Assembly: GCA_019058425.1 (NCBI GenBank)
Contig: JAHPYZ010000026.1
Coordinates: 1-54,854, forward strand
DNA length: 54,854 nt
Direction of reading: 5' to 3'
Source: Promethearchaeota archaeon
Lineage (GTDB): Archaea; Asgardarchaeota; Lokiarchaeia; Sigyniarchaeales; SOKP01
In this document: positions 18,726 to 30,400 of the stretch, in pieces
How the letters are laid out: every line of letters begins with the position of its first letter
Numbering within the stretch: position 1 is the stretch's first letter
Notes under the pieces: generated by a model
What the model saw: only the letters and a program-made list of their open reading frames with translations
Databases searched by the model: none
Told to the model about the DNA's origin: nothing
Translations under genes and position numbers: made by a program

Positions 18726-19898
18726 ATGTCCGGAAATAAAGAAAATAGAAATGAAGAATACACCTTTGAATTTTATGAAGAGAAGGAATACTCCTTAAAA
18801 TCGTGTGTGGACTTTATTCAAACTAGGAAAAAAGGATATGAGAAGGATCAAGTTCCTTATATCTCCAGTTCTGAGGAGAAATCCTTTCCCATCACGCCAG
18901 ACCGTATCTTTAAGATCCCCAAATGCAAAGATTTTCGAACCATAGGATTTGTTGATGGAGGAAACGCATCGATAATTAACAGTGCTGATTTTAATATCAG
19001 TTTTCATCGTATTGCAGGCAATCTTTTCCGAAGCACCGAGCACATTCCTTTAAACTCAATTCCCTCGGTTATAGAATTTCACACAGCTACTATCTTAAAT
19101 ACGGAAAAAGATGGATCATTGGAATATATCACAAAATATTTCCCAAGAACGGCTGAATACTATGATTTTTTACCTGACAGAGACATTGTTATAAATATAA
19201 AAGATAAGTCCATTCGTAGAGGGGTTTTCCAGCCAAAAATTGAGAATTTTGGTTCTATTGCACGAAGATTTGCAGAGTGGTCGTATGCTAAAGGATTGGT
19301 TGAAAAAGAATTAAAAGAAGGAGATGTCTTTTGTAAGGATGGTTCTTTACAGACCGGTTTTAAAGGAGAAATACGATTAGCACAGAAACTATATCAGAAT
19401 GCAGTTAGAAAGAACGTAATAGTAACTGGGGTATCAAAATCGTGCAGATTATTGACTAGTAATGGAGATGCTCTAGTTTCAATCATTAATTTAGTGGGAG
19501 ATCATAAATTTCCAGAAGATATATGGTATTACTATCCTATATATCAAATAACTCGTGCGGACAATCAAGCAGATTTATTCTTTGTGAAATTACATAAGTT
19601 AGCGTATTGTCCATTTCGGTTTGATATTTACTTAGAACAATCAAAAAAATTAGATCAGGATCAAAAAGAAAATATCATTTCAAATATAGCTTCAAATTCA
19701 TTGGATCTATCTTTTCCAGGGTATCCGTATGGATTAATTAAGGTGGATCAAATGTCAAGAGTGGCCTATCGAGAAATTGATGGACAGAAAATAATGGTTT
19801 TTTCTGAATTTGATAAATCTCATTTTGAAAAATTTATTCTACCGCGTCTACGTTCGGTAGATGCTCACGATATATTAAATAAAATTAGAAAAAATTAA
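18726..19898 (+). CDS. nurA: NurA 5'-3' nuclease
   Basis: NurA forms a complex with the HerA translocase and resects DNA ends. The family's first acidic motif is seen as [10 protein letters not shown] (D77 in this numbering), and a second conserved segment [10 protein letters not shown] follows at about residue 202-212. A late histidine/lysine-rich part ([17 protein letters not shown]) fits the C-terminal NurA region. I place the start at the ATG at 18,726, with GAAAGAGG five bases upstream, rather than the TTG at 18,711. The gene lies 8 bases before herA, the arrangement found in most archaea. Confidence 0.87.
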   Translation: MSGNKENRNEEYTFEFYEEKEYSLKSCVDFIQTRKKGYEKDQVPYISSSEEKSFPITPDRIFKIPKCKDFRTIGFVDGGNASIINSADFNISFHRIAGNLFRSTEHIPLNSIPSVIEFHTATILNTEKDGSLEYITKYFPRTAEYYDFLPDRDIVINIKDKSIRRGVFQPKIENFGSIARRFAEWSYAKGLVEKELKEGDVFCKDGSLQTGFKGEIRLAQKLYQNAVRKNVIVTGVSKSCRLLTSNGDALVSIINLVGDHKFPEDIWYYYPIYQITRADNQADLFFVKLHKLAYCPFRFDIYLEQSKKLDQDQKENIISNIASNSLDLSFPGYPYGLIKVDQMSRVAYREIDGQKIMVFSEFDKSHFEKFILPRLRSVDAHDILNKIRKN

Positions 19899-19906
19899 GA
19901 TTAATC

Positions 19907-21478
19907 ATGACAGATTTAGGGAAAAATATTGGACAATTTATAGCGGGATCCTTTACGAAATTGCTATTAAGGCAGAAATCTGATCAAATTTTTGAGATCG
20001 GGCAGTTATTAATAGCAGGTTACGGTCCTAAAGATTATACAATTTATCAAATAAATGACCTAAGACATGGAAGCCAGATTCCTCTCGACTCGTTGGAGTT
20101 AATGGCAGGATATAAATTAGAAAGGGATGAATCGAGTCTTATGATTTTAGAACCAGAATTGAGGAATTATGTGTTAGCTATAGCAAGACCTCTAATTCGT
20201 ATACGAGAGAGTGAAGAGACAAAGAAAATGGAACCTTTCTTACCCAAAATCCTACCACGATTCTTTGATAAGGTATATGAAATTAATAATAACCATTTAA
20301 AATTCTTGGAAGAATCTGAATTGGAAAATCCCATTCCCTTAGGACAAGTTCGCTCTGGTTCAAAAATTCTTGATACTACTATCAGCTTAGAAGCAAAAGA
20401 TGTACTGACACACCATGTTCTTATCCCGGCGACCACAGGAAGGGGTAAATCCAATCTGGTTAAAGTTATTCTCTACAATTTAATGGAAAATGAAGAATGT
20501 GGAAAACTTGTGTTTGATCCTCATAATGAATATTATGAAGGATTATGCAAGCAACCTAATAGTAAGGATTGTCTAGTTTATTACACCCCAAGAGACCATA
20601 CCGATAGAATTGATTTGAAATTTAATGTAAGTACCTTAACACCAGGACATATTATGGGAGCTATTGATCTTTCAAAAGCTCAGAGAGAAGCTCTAATTGT
20701 ATATCATAGAAAAGATCGGGAGAATTGGATTCAGAATGTTTTTAGTGGTACTGTGCCAAATGAAGTAGATCCTAAGACTATAAATGCATTAAGAAGAAAA
20801 TTAGGCATCCTATTAAATTTTGAAAGTACTGAAGATGATACGGGAATAAAAATAAGAGAACATGGGATTTATTTACTTGATGGTTACAAAACTACGATAT
20901 TTGATATTATTGGTCACTTAAAGAGTGGAAAAACGGTGATAATTGATACATCTTTATTCACTGGGGCTGAAGAGATCTTTATTGCAACCATTATTGTGCA
21001 AAAGCTATTTAATACTTACAAAAATCATAAATTTAAAAACGAGCTACATAATTTTCCTATTATTTCCATAGTGCTCGAAGAAGCTCCCAGAGTTATTGGA
21101 AAAAAGGCGTTAGAAGTAAGTGAAAACATTTTTGGAACAATAGCAAAGGAAGGACGTAAGTTCAATATCGGGTTGATCGCGATTACCCAACTTCCAAGCA
21201 TTATCGAAAGAGAGATTTTAGCTAATATGAACACTAAAATTATACTTGGTAATGAAATGGGTCCCGAACGAAAAGCAATTATAGAAAGTGCTGCTCAAGA
21301 TCTCTCTGATGATTATCAGAATATCGGTAGTCTGGATAAAGGAGAAGCTATCATTACATCTAATTTTGCAAAGTTTGCGGTGCCAATTAAAATCCCCCTA
21401 TTTGAGGATTTAATAAAAAAAAACTTGAAAAAGAGAGGAGATAGTCCTCAAACTATAAAAAAAAGAAGCCCATTTTAA
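19907..21478 (+). CDS. herA: HerA DNA translocase/helicase ATPase
   Basis: HerA is a hexameric FtsK/VirD4-like ATPase that drives DNA into NurA. The N-terminal barrel-like HAS domain occupies about residues 1-120. Walker A is [11 protein letters not shown] with K181, a conserved VFDPHNEYY follows, and Walker B is [11 protein letters not shown] (E391/E392). A later segment, [18 protein letters not shown], is typical of the family's sensor region. Length (523 residues) is normal. It is flanked by nurA and mre11, and the four-gene HerA-NurA-Mre11-Rad50 set is a standard archaeal resection cassette. Its place behind Argonaute and a NERD helicase is not standard. Confidence 0.92.
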   Translation: MTDLGKNIGQFIAGSFTKLLLRQKSDQIFEIGQLLIAGYGPKDYTIYQINDLRHGSQIPLDSLELMAGYKLERDESSLMILEPELRNYVLAIARPLIRIRESEETKKMEPFLPKILPRFFDKVYEINNNHLKFLEESELENPIPLGQVRSGSKILDTTISLEAKDVLTHHVLIPATTGRGKSNLVKVILYNLMENEECGKLVFDPHNEYYEGLCKQPNSKDCLVYYTPRDHTDRIDLKFNVSTLTPGHIMGAIDLSKAQREALIVYHRKDRENWIQNVFSGTVPNEVDPKTINALRRKLGILLNFESTEDDTGIKIREHGIYLLDGYKTTIFDIIGHLKSGKTVIIDTSLFTGAEEIFIATIIVQKLFNTYKNHKFKNELHNFPIISIVLEEAPRVIGKKALEVSENIFGTIAKEGRKFNIGLIAITQLPSIIEREILANMNTKIILGNEMGPERKAIIESAAQDLSDDYQNIGSLDKGEAIITSNFAKFAVPIKIPLFEDLIKKNLKKRGDSPQTIKKRSPF

Positions 21479-21524
21479 AACAACACCACTATAATGAAAA
21501 TTTTTCCATAAGAGGTTTTAAAGA

Positions 21525-22823
21525 ATGAATGTAAAATTTGCTCATGTATCAGATTGTCATTTGGGAGCATGGAGAAAAGACTCACTTAATGAAATAGGAT
21601 TTCAAGCTTTCATTCAAATGGTTGATAAAATCATTGAAGAAGAGGTAGATTTTCTTATAATAGCTGGAGATTTATATGATGTTAGTAATCCTGCAGTTAA
21701 AGTAGTAGATTTGGCGACCCAACAATTAAAAAGGCTAAAAGATGCAGAAGTTCCTGTATATGGAATCATGGGCTCTCATGATTTTTCTCCCTCCGAAAAA
21801 ACGATGATTCTACCGTTAATTTCAGCTGGTTTGTTCATAAATGTATCTGTCCCAATTTATATTAATGATCCGGAGTACCCTTTACGCTTAGAATTTATTG
21901 AAGATAAGAAGACAAATATAAAATTATGTGGAATGCGTGCGAGAAGAAAAAGTTTGGAAATAGAGGATTACAAACAATTAGATCGAGTTCATTTAGAAAA
22001 AGAAGAAGGAACTAAAATTTTTGTCCTTCATACAATTTTAAATGAATTAAAACCCTTGGAATTTAAAGATATGATAGGAGGGTCAAAATCAATTCTTCCT
22101 GATAATTTCATTTATTACGCAGGAGGTCATATTCATAAGACAATACCAGAGCAATTACACAACAATTCTATTATTCTAAAAAAGGAATCAGCGCTTGAAA
22201 ATAGAACAATATATCCTGGAGCTTTATATCCTACTAACTTTTATGAACTAGAACAGTTCAATTTTGGAGGTTTTTGTATTGTCTCGGGAAATATTCCAGA
22301 TGGAGATCTTAATGTGGATTATATCCCTTTAAAAATTAAAGAAGTAGAAGATTTATTCATTAATGCAGCCAATAAATCTGTAGAAACTGTTAAAGAGCAC
22401 GTTAATGAAAGGATAGCATCTGGAAATTTTAAAAATAAAATAATTACTGTAAGAATTGATGGAGAATTAGCTTCTGGAAAACCAACTGAAATCAAACCTG
22501 ATACTATAAGGACAAAATTACAAAAAAAGGGTGCATATGAAGTATTTGTACATAAGATGAAACTTACTTCAAAAGAATATAAGCCTGTAAAAATCGATCC
22601 TAATATTACAAATGAAGAAATTGAAAAAAAATTAATTCATGAACATGCCCAAAAATCTAAAATTTATAATCTTTCTAAAAATGAGGTTGAAAAAATAATT
22701 CCTGAACTCCTGAAAGTTTTAGGGAGAGATAAACATGAGGGAGAAGCCGTAAAAGATTATGATAAGCAGATGCTTGAAAATTTTTATGCTATCTTAAATT
22801 TTAAAATGGAGGATTTGGATTAA
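21525..22823 (+). CDS. mre11: Mre11 nuclease
   Basis: Mre11 is the manganese-dependent nuclease that works with Rad50 at DNA breaks. All five phosphoesterase motifs are visible: VSDCHLGAW (D10, H12), IIAGDLYDV (D49), MGSHDFSP (H86, D87), FVLHTIL and AGGHIHK. The third motif has Ser in place of the more usual Asn of GNHD. The C-terminal 130 residues, with charged helices, include a likely Rad50-binding region. An AGAGG-like ribosome-binding sequence precedes the ATG. Its stop shares one base with the rad50 start, indicating translational coupling. Length (432 residues) is usual for archaea. Confidence 0.92.
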   Translation: MNVKFAHVSDCHLGAWRKDSLNEIGFQAFIQMVDKIIEEEVDFLIIAGDLYDVSNPAVKVVDLATQQLKRLKDAEVPVYGIMGSHDFSPSEKTMILPLISAGLFINVSVPIYINDPEYPLRLEFIEDKKTNIKLCGMRARRKSLEIEDYKQLDRVHLEKEEGTKIFVLHTILNELKPLEFKDMIGGSKSILPDNFIYYAGGHIHKTIPEQLHNNSIILKKESALENRTIYPGALYPTNFYELEQFNFGGFCIVSGNIPDGDLNVDYIPLKIKEVEDLFINAANKSVETVKEHVNERIASGNFKNKIITVRIDGELASGKPTEIKPDTIRTKLQKKGAYEVFVHKMKLTSKEYKPVKIDPNITNEEIEKKLIHEHAQKSKIYNLSKNEVEKIIPELLKVLGRDKHEGEAVKDYDKQMLENFYAILNFKMEDLD

Positions 22824-24913
22824 TGAAGCTTGAATCCATTATCATAAATAATATTCGAAGTATTGAGAAAGTAGACTTAGTTTTTCCTGAAGGTACCCTT
22901 TTGTTTTATGGAGATGTTGGGAGCGGAAAATCTTCAGTGTTAAAAGCAGTTGAATTTGGTCTTTTTGGAGCTCTTGGGGAGTTGCCAGCAGAATCACTTC
23001 TAAGAAGAGGGAAGAAAAAAGGTTCAGTTGAACTTACTTTCAGCATTGATGGTAAAATTTATACTATATATAGAACATTAAAAAAAGTCATGCGAGAGGG
23101 TAAAGAAAAAGTCCAACAATCAACGGGATGGTTTATAGAAGAAGATACTAAGACAGATTACTCTACTACAGATTTAAGACTTAAAATTCTGGATCTATTG
23201 AAATATTCAATTTCAAGATATAGAGCTCATAATAAAAAATGTATTGATATTTATCGTTATACAGTTTATACACCTCAAGAAGAACTTAAAGAGATTTTAA
23301 TAGCGGATTCTAAAGAACGATTTAACATATTAAAAGATGTATTAGAAATTGAAAAATATGAACACACATTAGCGAATTTGGAGAAAATTCGTAAAAAACT
23401 TAATAAAAATGTTAATAGGATTAAATCTAAAATAGAAGAAATCGGAAGTCCTGAAGAACTAATACCAGAGAAGAAAGATGAGATTAAAGTCCAGAACTCC
23501 TTAATCTCCACTAAAGAGCAAGAGATTTCAGCTAAAAGAAAAGAAATTGATAAAGAAAATAGTATTCTAGGTACAAAACAAAACCAATATCAAAAATATT
23601 CAAATGAAATCACCCAAATCACCACAAAAAATAAAATAATTCAAGATAATAATAATACCATTAAAGATAACCGTTCTAAAATTGACCAGCTTAATCTCGA
23701 AATTTCTCAAGAAGAGAAAAATTTAATTTCTTTACCGAAAATTGAGCTTAAGACCAGAAAGAAAGAAGAGGTTCTTGAATCTGAAATTGAGGAACTGAGG
23801 AAAAGAGATAAAAGGCTTAATAAAACGATAGCAAAACTTGAAAAAGATATTGATGAGACTGAGGAAATGTTAAAAAATAATATTTGTCCCAGGTGTAAAC
23901 AAGAAATCCATGAAAAAGAAAGATTTAATAAGGAAATTAAAAAGTATAAGAAAGATTTAAGTGAAGCGACTGAAGAGTCAAACGGATTAACAGAACAGAT
24001 TAAGGAAAAAGATGATTTTCTTAAAAATATTCATAAATATGAAAAAAATCAAGAAAAACGAAATACTATAAAGAAATTGATTGAAGAAAAACAAAAAAGA
24101 ACAGGAGATTTAACTAATATAAATTTAACACTGGATAAAAATATCAAACAAGCACAAAAGGAGAGTGAGGATATATTAAATTACTATAAAATGAAATCAT
24201 TCGAGGAATTTAATTTATATGAAAAAGAGTTAAAATACAAATTAGATGAACAAAAGAAACATGTGGATAATCTCCAATCTATTTTCATTGAGCTTGAAAA
24301 GGAGAAAGCAACCTTAGAGTCTGGTTCAAAATTATTAAAAGATGAATTAAACCAATTAGAAGAAAATATAAATCTTAAAGAGACTCTTAAGGAAAAATCG
24401 AAATATATCTCCAGTGTTTCTGAATGGGTTTCAGATCAACTACCAAGATTATTAAGAGATATTGAACGTACAATACTTACTTCTACCGCCACCAATTTTG
24501 ATATGTACTTTAAAGAGTGGTTTAGAATATTAGTCCAAGAAGAAAATATTGAGATTAGAATCGATCCAGAAGAACTTCAACCAATTGTCTACATAGATGG
24601 ATATGAATCTCCGTTTAGGGACATGTCCGGTGGAGAAAAAAGTGCCTTATCACTTGCTTATCGGCTTGCTTTAAATAAGGTTATTAACACTAAGCATCAG
24701 GATGTCAAGACAAAGGATCTTCTCATACTAGATGAGCCCACAGACGGTTTTAGTGAAGTACAAGTTAGTAAAATGCAAGATGTTTTTGACAATTTAAATA
24801 TGGGACAATTGATTGTCATTTCACATGAACGTACTTTAGATTCATTTGTTAGCGACATTTTTAATTTTAATAAGGTTAATCATAAAACAAAAGTAAAAAG
24901 AGAGCAGCAATAA
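22823..24913 (+). CDS. rad50: Rad50 ATPase with zinc hook
   Basis: Rad50 is the SMC-like ATPase partner of Mre11. Walker A is GDVGSGKSSVLKA (residues 30-42), the zinc hook CPRC lies at 355-358 between two long coiled-coil stretches, the ABC signature is MSGGEKSALSLAYR (about 603) and Walker B is LLILDEPTDGFS (about 635). At 696 residues it has shorter coiled coils than many archaeal Rad50 proteins of 850-900 residues. Coupled to mre11 by a one-base overlap, it is followed after 5 bases by an OLD-family nuclease that shares its ATPase fold. Confidence 0.93.
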   Translation: MKLESIIINNIRSIEKVDLVFPEGTLLFYGDVGSGKSSVLKAVEFGLFGALGELPAESLLRRGKKKGSVELTFSIDGKIYTIYRTLKKVMREGKEKVQQSTGWFIEEDTKTDYSTTDLRLKILDLLKYSISRYRAHNKKCIDIYRYTVYTPQEELKEILIADSKERFNILKDVLEIEKYEHTLANLEKIRKKLNKNVNRIKSKIEEIGSPEELIPEKKDEIKVQNSLISTKEQEISAKRKEIDKENSILGTKQNQYQKYSNEITQITTKNKIIQDNNNTIKDNRSKIDQLNLEISQEEKNLISLPKIELKTRKKEEVLESEIEELRKRDKRLNKTIAKLEKDIDETEEMLKNNICPRCKQEIHEKERFNKEIKKYKKDLSEATEESNGLTEQIKEKDDFLKNIHKYEKNQEKRNTIKKLIEEKQKRTGDLTNINLTLDKNIKQAQKESEDILNYYKMKSFEEFNLYEKELKYKLDEQKKHVDNLQSIFIELEKEKATLESGSKLLKDELNQLEENINLKETLKEKSKYISSVSEWVSDQLPRLLRDIERTILTSTATNFDMYFKEWFRILVQEENIEIRIDPEELQPIVYIDGYESPFRDMSGGEKSALSLAYRLALNKVINTKHQDVKTKDLLILDEPTDGFSEVQVSKMQDVFDNLNMGQLIVISHERTLDSFVSDIFNFNKVNHKTKVKREQQ

Positions 24914-24918
24914 ATATT

Positions 24919-26853
24919 ATGAAAATTAAGGAATTTCAAATTAAGAATTTTAGATCAATTAAGTCTCTAAAAGTCAGAGTAGTCAATAACTTTATGCAAT
25001 TAATTGGAGAGAATAACTCAGGAAAGACCAATATTTTGCTTGCTTTAAAACTATTTTTTAGTAAAAGCTTAGCTGGATTAAGTAAAAGTGATTTTTTCAT
25101 GGAAGAATTGAATAACGATATTAGTATTTCAGTATCATTTAATAATTTAACTCCCTCAGAAATTGCATCATTCCAAGATTATATAATTAATGGTATCTTA
25201 AAGATTGAAAGGACTTTCAACATAAATGAAGATTCATTGAAAGCATCTTCAAACTTTTTCTTATGTCAAGAGGTTCCAGATATACAGTATTTTAAAGAAG
25301 ATTATATCTCGAACTGGAGTGCTAATAAATCAGAAATTAATGATTGGATAAGAGAAAATGAATATGAAACATATTTTTATAATGAGAATGGGAATTTGGC
25401 TAAGAATAGTTACATTAGGGGAATTCCAAGGTTTATCGAAGAAAATCGGGAAGAAATTGAGAATTGGACGGAAAAAGTTTGTAGAAATCCAATTAATTGG
25501 AAAGAAGTCCAAGAAAAATTACCTGAAGTTTTATACATTGAATCTACCAAGAAAGTAACTGAAGAAACTGCTATTAGTTTAAAAAGTAAATCAATTTATA
25601 ATAAAATAATAGAAAAAATCATTTTGAAAAAGATCCAAAATACAGAACAGATGCTTACAGATTTTCAAGATGGAATTGAAGCGATAAGAAAAAAATTAAA
25701 TAAAGCTGAGGTTACAGATGATAGGTTTCAAATTATAAAAGAGATTGAACAACAATTACTACAGAATCTGAATAAAAATATAAACACTGAGGAACTGGAA
25801 ATAAAATTCTTTACACCCAATCTTAGGGATTTTTTTTCCAATTCAAAAATCTTTATCAATGACGGGATCCATAGTTCGGTAGATGATAAAGGAGATGGAT
25901 TAAAAAGATCCCTAATATTTGCTTTATTTATTACTTATTCTCATTTTTTAAGAGGGAGTATGGAGGACGATAATTCGGAGTATCGTCCATTTCTTTTCTT
26001 AATAGAAGAGCCTGAGTTATACTTACATCCTCAAGCTCAAAAGGAATTAGGAACCATCCTATTCGAGATATCTAAATACGATCAAGTGCTATATACTACG
26101 CATTCACCTTATTTTATCAATATCGAGAATTATTTAAGCTTAGGGCTCGTAAAAAAAAAGGATATTAGCATAGGAACTAAAATAGATACCATTAAAGAAG
26201 AATTATTTGAACCAGAATCAAAAAAAGAATTTAATATGTTAATGAGATTCAATCCTGAGAGAAATGAAATGTTTTTTGCTAAAAAAATTATCTTAGTTGA
26301 AGGTGATGTAGAACAAATTGTCATTTATGGAATTTCACCTTTATTGGATAAAAATCTTAACTCACTTAATATTTCAGTTATCGAATGTGGAGGAAAAACA
26401 AATTTACTATATTTTGTAAAAATTCTTTCCCAATTCAATAAACCTATAGTATTAATTCATGATATAGATCCATTATTGGAGGAAGAACAAAGGGACATCG
26501 AAGAACTTAGAGAAGAGGGTTATCCTGAAAAAAAGATTGAATCTATTAAATTCAGAAAGAGAAATTTTAAAGAAAATGAAAAAATGAGAACTGAGATTGA
26601 AAAATATTCTGAAAAAATAGGATTAATAACAATTAACCCGAATTTTGAGACTCTTATAGGAATATCTCCAAAAAAATCTAACAAACCATATAAAGCTTTT
26701 AAATTTTTAAAAAAATTAACTAGGGAAAATGTTTCTGACGGTCTAAAAAACATAATTCAATTTATAATCGAATTTCGAGTCAATCAGGCTAGAGATAATT
26801 TAGAACAATTAAATATTATATGTAATGAAGAATTAAACGACGTAGCAACATAA
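24919..26853 (+). CDS. OLD-family ATPase-TOPRIM nuclease
   Basis: Overcoming-lysogenisation-defect (OLD) nucleases join an ABC-type ATPase to a TOPRIM nuclease. Here Walker A is LIGENNSGKTNIL (about 28-40), the signature region includes SSVDDKGDGLKRSLIFALF, Walker B is FLIEEPELYLHPQAQ and a switch segment YTTHSPYF follows. The TOPRIM domain begins at IILVEGDVEQIV (E461) and has the paired acids in IHDIDP (D515, D517). At 644 residues it is similar in size to GajA of Gabija systems and to phage P2 Old. It ends the plus-strand run that starts with Argonaute. OLD nucleases are mostly antiviral, which supports a defence reading for this operon. Confidence 0.9.
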   Translation: MKIKEFQIKNFRSIKSLKVRVVNNFMQLIGENNSGKTNILLALKLFFSKSLAGLSKSDFFMEELNNDISISVSFNNLTPSEIASFQDYIINGILKIERTFNINEDSLKASSNFFLCQEVPDIQYFKEDYISNWSANKSEINDWIRENEYETYFYNENGNLAKNSYIRGIPRFIEENREEIENWTEKVCRNPINWKEVQEKLPEVLYIESTKKVTEETAISLKSKSIYNKIIEKIILKKIQNTEQMLTDFQDGIEAIRKKLNKAEVTDDRFQIIKEIEQQLLQNLNKNINTEELEIKFFTPNLRDFFSNSKIFINDGIHSSVDDKGDGLKRSLIFALFITYSHFLRGSMEDDNSEYRPFLFLIEEPELYLHPQAQKELGTILFEISKYDQVLYTTHSPYFINIENYLSLGLVKKKDISIGTKIDTIKEELFEPESKKEFNMLMRFNPERNEMFFAKKIILVEGDVEQIVIYGISPLLDKNLNSLNISVIECGGKTNLLYFVKILSQFNKPIVLIHDIDPLLEEEQRDIEELREEGYPEKKIESIKFRKRNFKENEKMRTEIEKYSEKIGLITINPNFETLIGISPKKSNKPYKAFKFLKKLTRENVSDGLKNIIQFIIEFRVNQARDNLEQLNIICNEELNDVAT

Positions 26854-26998
26854 TTATACCAATATAGAGAAAGGAGAGACTTCTTGTATATTTCTGTTAT
26901 AAGACAGATCCTATATGAAAGATGAGACCTATAAATACATTTCTCATACCAATATAAATAAATTTTAACGCTGTCAGAATTTTCCTATACATGCAATA

Positions 26999-27415
26999 TC
27001 AATCATTAATAATTTTATAGCCTTCCCTAATTAACGTTGTTAACCAAGAACTAAGGAATTTATTAAGAGATATTTTTGAATTATAATCTTGGTAATCTTT
27101 TCCGTTCTTTTTGAAATATACATCTTGACTTAGATACCGATCTTGATAGGATAATGCTTCAATAATTTTGTTTATGTTATCAATCTTAATTGTTATTTTT
27201 GGGTCATGAAGTATATCATCGTTTTCAATATAATTATGAGAAAGAGAAATAAAATAATTTCCATCAACGGCTTTAATAAATGTAGCATTCAAAGCCATCG
27301 AGTTTACTGATTTGGAAGTATATTTTAATTTTCCAATTTCTTTTAGCTTTTTGATATTAATTATTTTTAGTAATTTTCGGTAATTACTAAAATAAAGATT
27401 TGTTATATCATTCAT
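26999..27415 (-). CDS. Hypothetical protein (138 aa), unknown family
   Basis: The protein is mixed alpha/beta, with a recognisable middle: GNYFISLSHNYIENDDILHD and a C-terminal helix SSWLTTLIREGY. The pattern of a short hydrophobic 'ISLSH' strand, then an aspartate-rich loop, then a long terminal helix resembles small proteins of mobile elements I have seen in bacteria (YFISLAHY...GDLM.DP), but I cannot name the family. It lies downstream of the hsdR gene on the same strand, separated by 69 bases, and may be co-transcribed with the restriction operon. Confidence 0.6.
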   Translation of the reverse strand: MNDITNLYFSNYRKLLKIINIKKLKEIGKLKYTSKSVNSMALNATFIKAVDGNYFISLSHNYIENDDILHDPKITIKIDNINKIIEALSYQDRYLSQDVYFKKNGKDYQDYNSKISLNKFLSSWLTTLIREGYKIIND

Positions 27416-27484
27416 TTTTCAATTCAAGCTTCTTTTTCTAATATAGAAATCTTATTTTTTAAACTCCAATTATTTGTTGGATAT

Positions 27485-30400
27485 TCAAGCCTCTATACTA
27501 GCCCACTCTTCACCAAATAATTGAGCTTGTTCCATTATTAATTTAATCGCTTCAGGTTGTTGGTCGGGAGGGTATTTATATTTCTTCAATAATCGTTTAA
27601 TGGTCACCCTCATTTTTGCTTGAACATTTGCTTTGACTGTAAAATCAATAGTGGCTGACTTTCTGACTTCTAAAACTAGTTCTTTTGCTATTTTTTTAAG
27701 AGTCTCATCACCTAATATCTCGACTGCGCTTTTATTTTTTGCTAAAGCATCATAAAATGCAATTTCATTATCATTTAATCCTAAATCTTCCCCTCTTGTC
27801 TGAGCATCTCGCATTTCTCTAGCAAGATCTAATAACTCTTCAAGAATTTTGGTTGCTTCGATTGTACGATTTTGATATTTAATGATAGATCTCTTAAGTA
27901 ATTCTGAAAATGCTCTAGATTCTACTAGATTTGTCTTAGCCCGAGATTTAATTTGGTCTGAAAGCAATTTATTTAACAATTCAATAGCTAAATTTTTATA
28001 TTGAAGCCCTTCAACTTCTTTGAGAAATTTTTCTGACAAAATAGATATTTCTGGTTTTTCCAATCCGGCAGCTGAGAAAATGTCAATCACTTCATCTGAG
28101 ATTACAGCTTCAGAGATTAATTGACGAATGGCATGGTCAATATCTCTTTTTCGTTCACTTGAAGGAGTTGTAGCTTTAACAAATCCTGCTCTTACAGCCT
28201 GAAAAAAAGCTAAATCATCTCGAATAGCTAGTGCTTCTTCATTTGGAGTAGCTAATGAAAAAGCCTTGTTTAATGCGGTCAAATTATCCAAGTATCGTTT
28301 TTTCCCATCTCCACCCTTTAACTGTAAAATATGTTCCATCGCTGCAGGTAATAAACTTAATCTTTGTAAAGCACTACCTTTAAAAAAATCGGTATAATCA
28401 AAACCAAAAAACATATCAGACACAATTTCATGATATGTTTTCATTAATTCAATAACTGTTTCTATGGGGATTCCAGTCTGTTCGCGCGATTGTTGATTGG
28501 AATAATTGAATAAGGCCTGCTTCAGAAAGAAACCGATGCCAATATAATCAACTATTAAGCCTCCTGGTTTATCTTTAAAAACTCGATTGACTCGGGCTAT
28601 TGCCTGCATTAGATTATGATCCTTCATAGGTTTATCTACATACATCGTATGTAGACAAGGAGCATCGAAACCTGTTAACCACATATCTCTAACGATCACA
28701 ATTTTTAAAGGATCATCAGGATTAACCAATCGCTTTTTAATTTCTTCTCTTCTCTTTTTTGGTCGAATATGTGGTTGCATTTTTTCCTTATCACTAGCAG
28801 AACCACTCATAATTACCTTTATTTCCCCCTTTTTATCATCTTCTGAATGCCAACCTGGATGAATTTTTATAATTTGGTTGTATAAATCCACACAAATCTC
28901 TCTACTCATACACACGATTAAAGCTTTTCCTTCAATAACATCAGTTCTGTTTTTAAAATGCTCAATAATATCATATGCAATTTCCTCAATTCTATCGGGG
29001 TCACCAGCTAATTCCGCTACTCGCGACCATTTTGATTTTAATCGTTCTTTTGTCGTCTCTTCTTCATCTTCAGTAATTTCCTCAAATTTTTCATCTATCT
29101 CAGGTAATAATTTTTCATTTAGTTTTAATTTCGCTAATCTACTCTCATAATAAATGGGTACTGTAGTTTTATCAATAATTGCTTGATAAATGTCATAAAT
29201 GCTAATATAATTGCCAAATACTTGGATTGTATTCCTATCTACAAGCTCTATTGGAGTACCAGTAAATCCAATAAACGAAGCATTAGGTAAAGCTTTCCTT
29301 ATATGTGCAGCAAATCCCTCTTTTATCAAACCTTCGTCAGAAACAGATTTCCTGAAAGAATATTGACTTCTATGAGCTTCATCAGCAATCACTATAATAT
29401 TTTTTCTATCCGAAAGACAAGGATATTCTTCTAATGTTATATACTTCTTTCCATTACATTTTTCACATATTGAATTTTTAATTTTTCCCTTACCATTGCA
29501 TTTTGAGCACTTTATAATAGGGAGGAATTTCTGGATTGTAGAAAAAATAATTCCTCCACCTGAAGTATTCAATAGCTTCATAACATCCTCCCGACCTTCT
29601 GCTTGTTTAGGAATTTGTCTTAATAAATCTGTAGAATACATAAATGTATCAGATAATTGTTCATCAAGATCATTGCGATCAGTTAAAAGGAGAATCGTTG
29701 GATTATTTAACATTTGTATCAATTTACCAGTATAAAATAACATAGTTATACTTTTACCAGAGCCTTGAGTATGCCAAACTACTCCAATCTTCCTATCTCC
29801 ATTTTTTCCTGTTGCTCTTAACGTTTCTTCAATCGCTTTATTTACTGCATGAAATTGATGATAAGCTGCTGATTTTTTTATAATATCTTCTCCATTATCT
29901 TCAAAAGTTATGAAAAATCTAATGTAATCTAACAAACGAGCGGGATCTAATATTCCCCTTATAAGGACCTCTAATTGCAAAATATTTGATTCTACAAGAG
30001 TTTCTCCCTCAATTGTTCTCCAAGGCATAAACCTTTCCCAGTTAGCTGATAAGCTTCCTACCTTTGCTTCGAACCCATCACTTATAATTAATAATTCATT
30101 CGTGCGAAAAAGTGAGGGAATTTCTTTTTTATATGTTTGAAGTTGATTAAAAGCGTGTCGTATTGTCGTACTCTCATCAGAAGGATTTTTTAATTCAATT
30201 ACTATAAGAGGAATTCCATTAATGAATAAAACTATATCCGGTCTTCGATTATATAATACTTGATTTTTCTTCTCAATTACAGTATATTGGTTTACTGCTA
30301 AAAATTGATTTTTATTAAAATTTTCAAAATCAATTAATTTAACTAAATCTCCTTTTTGTCTTCCTTCATATGGATAATTTACTTCAACACCCTCGATTAT

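Noticed and set aside
26857..26956. Direct repeat TACCAATATA (26,857-26,866 and 26,947-26,956) around the gap after the OLD gene
   Set aside because: Only ten bases in AT-rich DNA, with no element between the copies.
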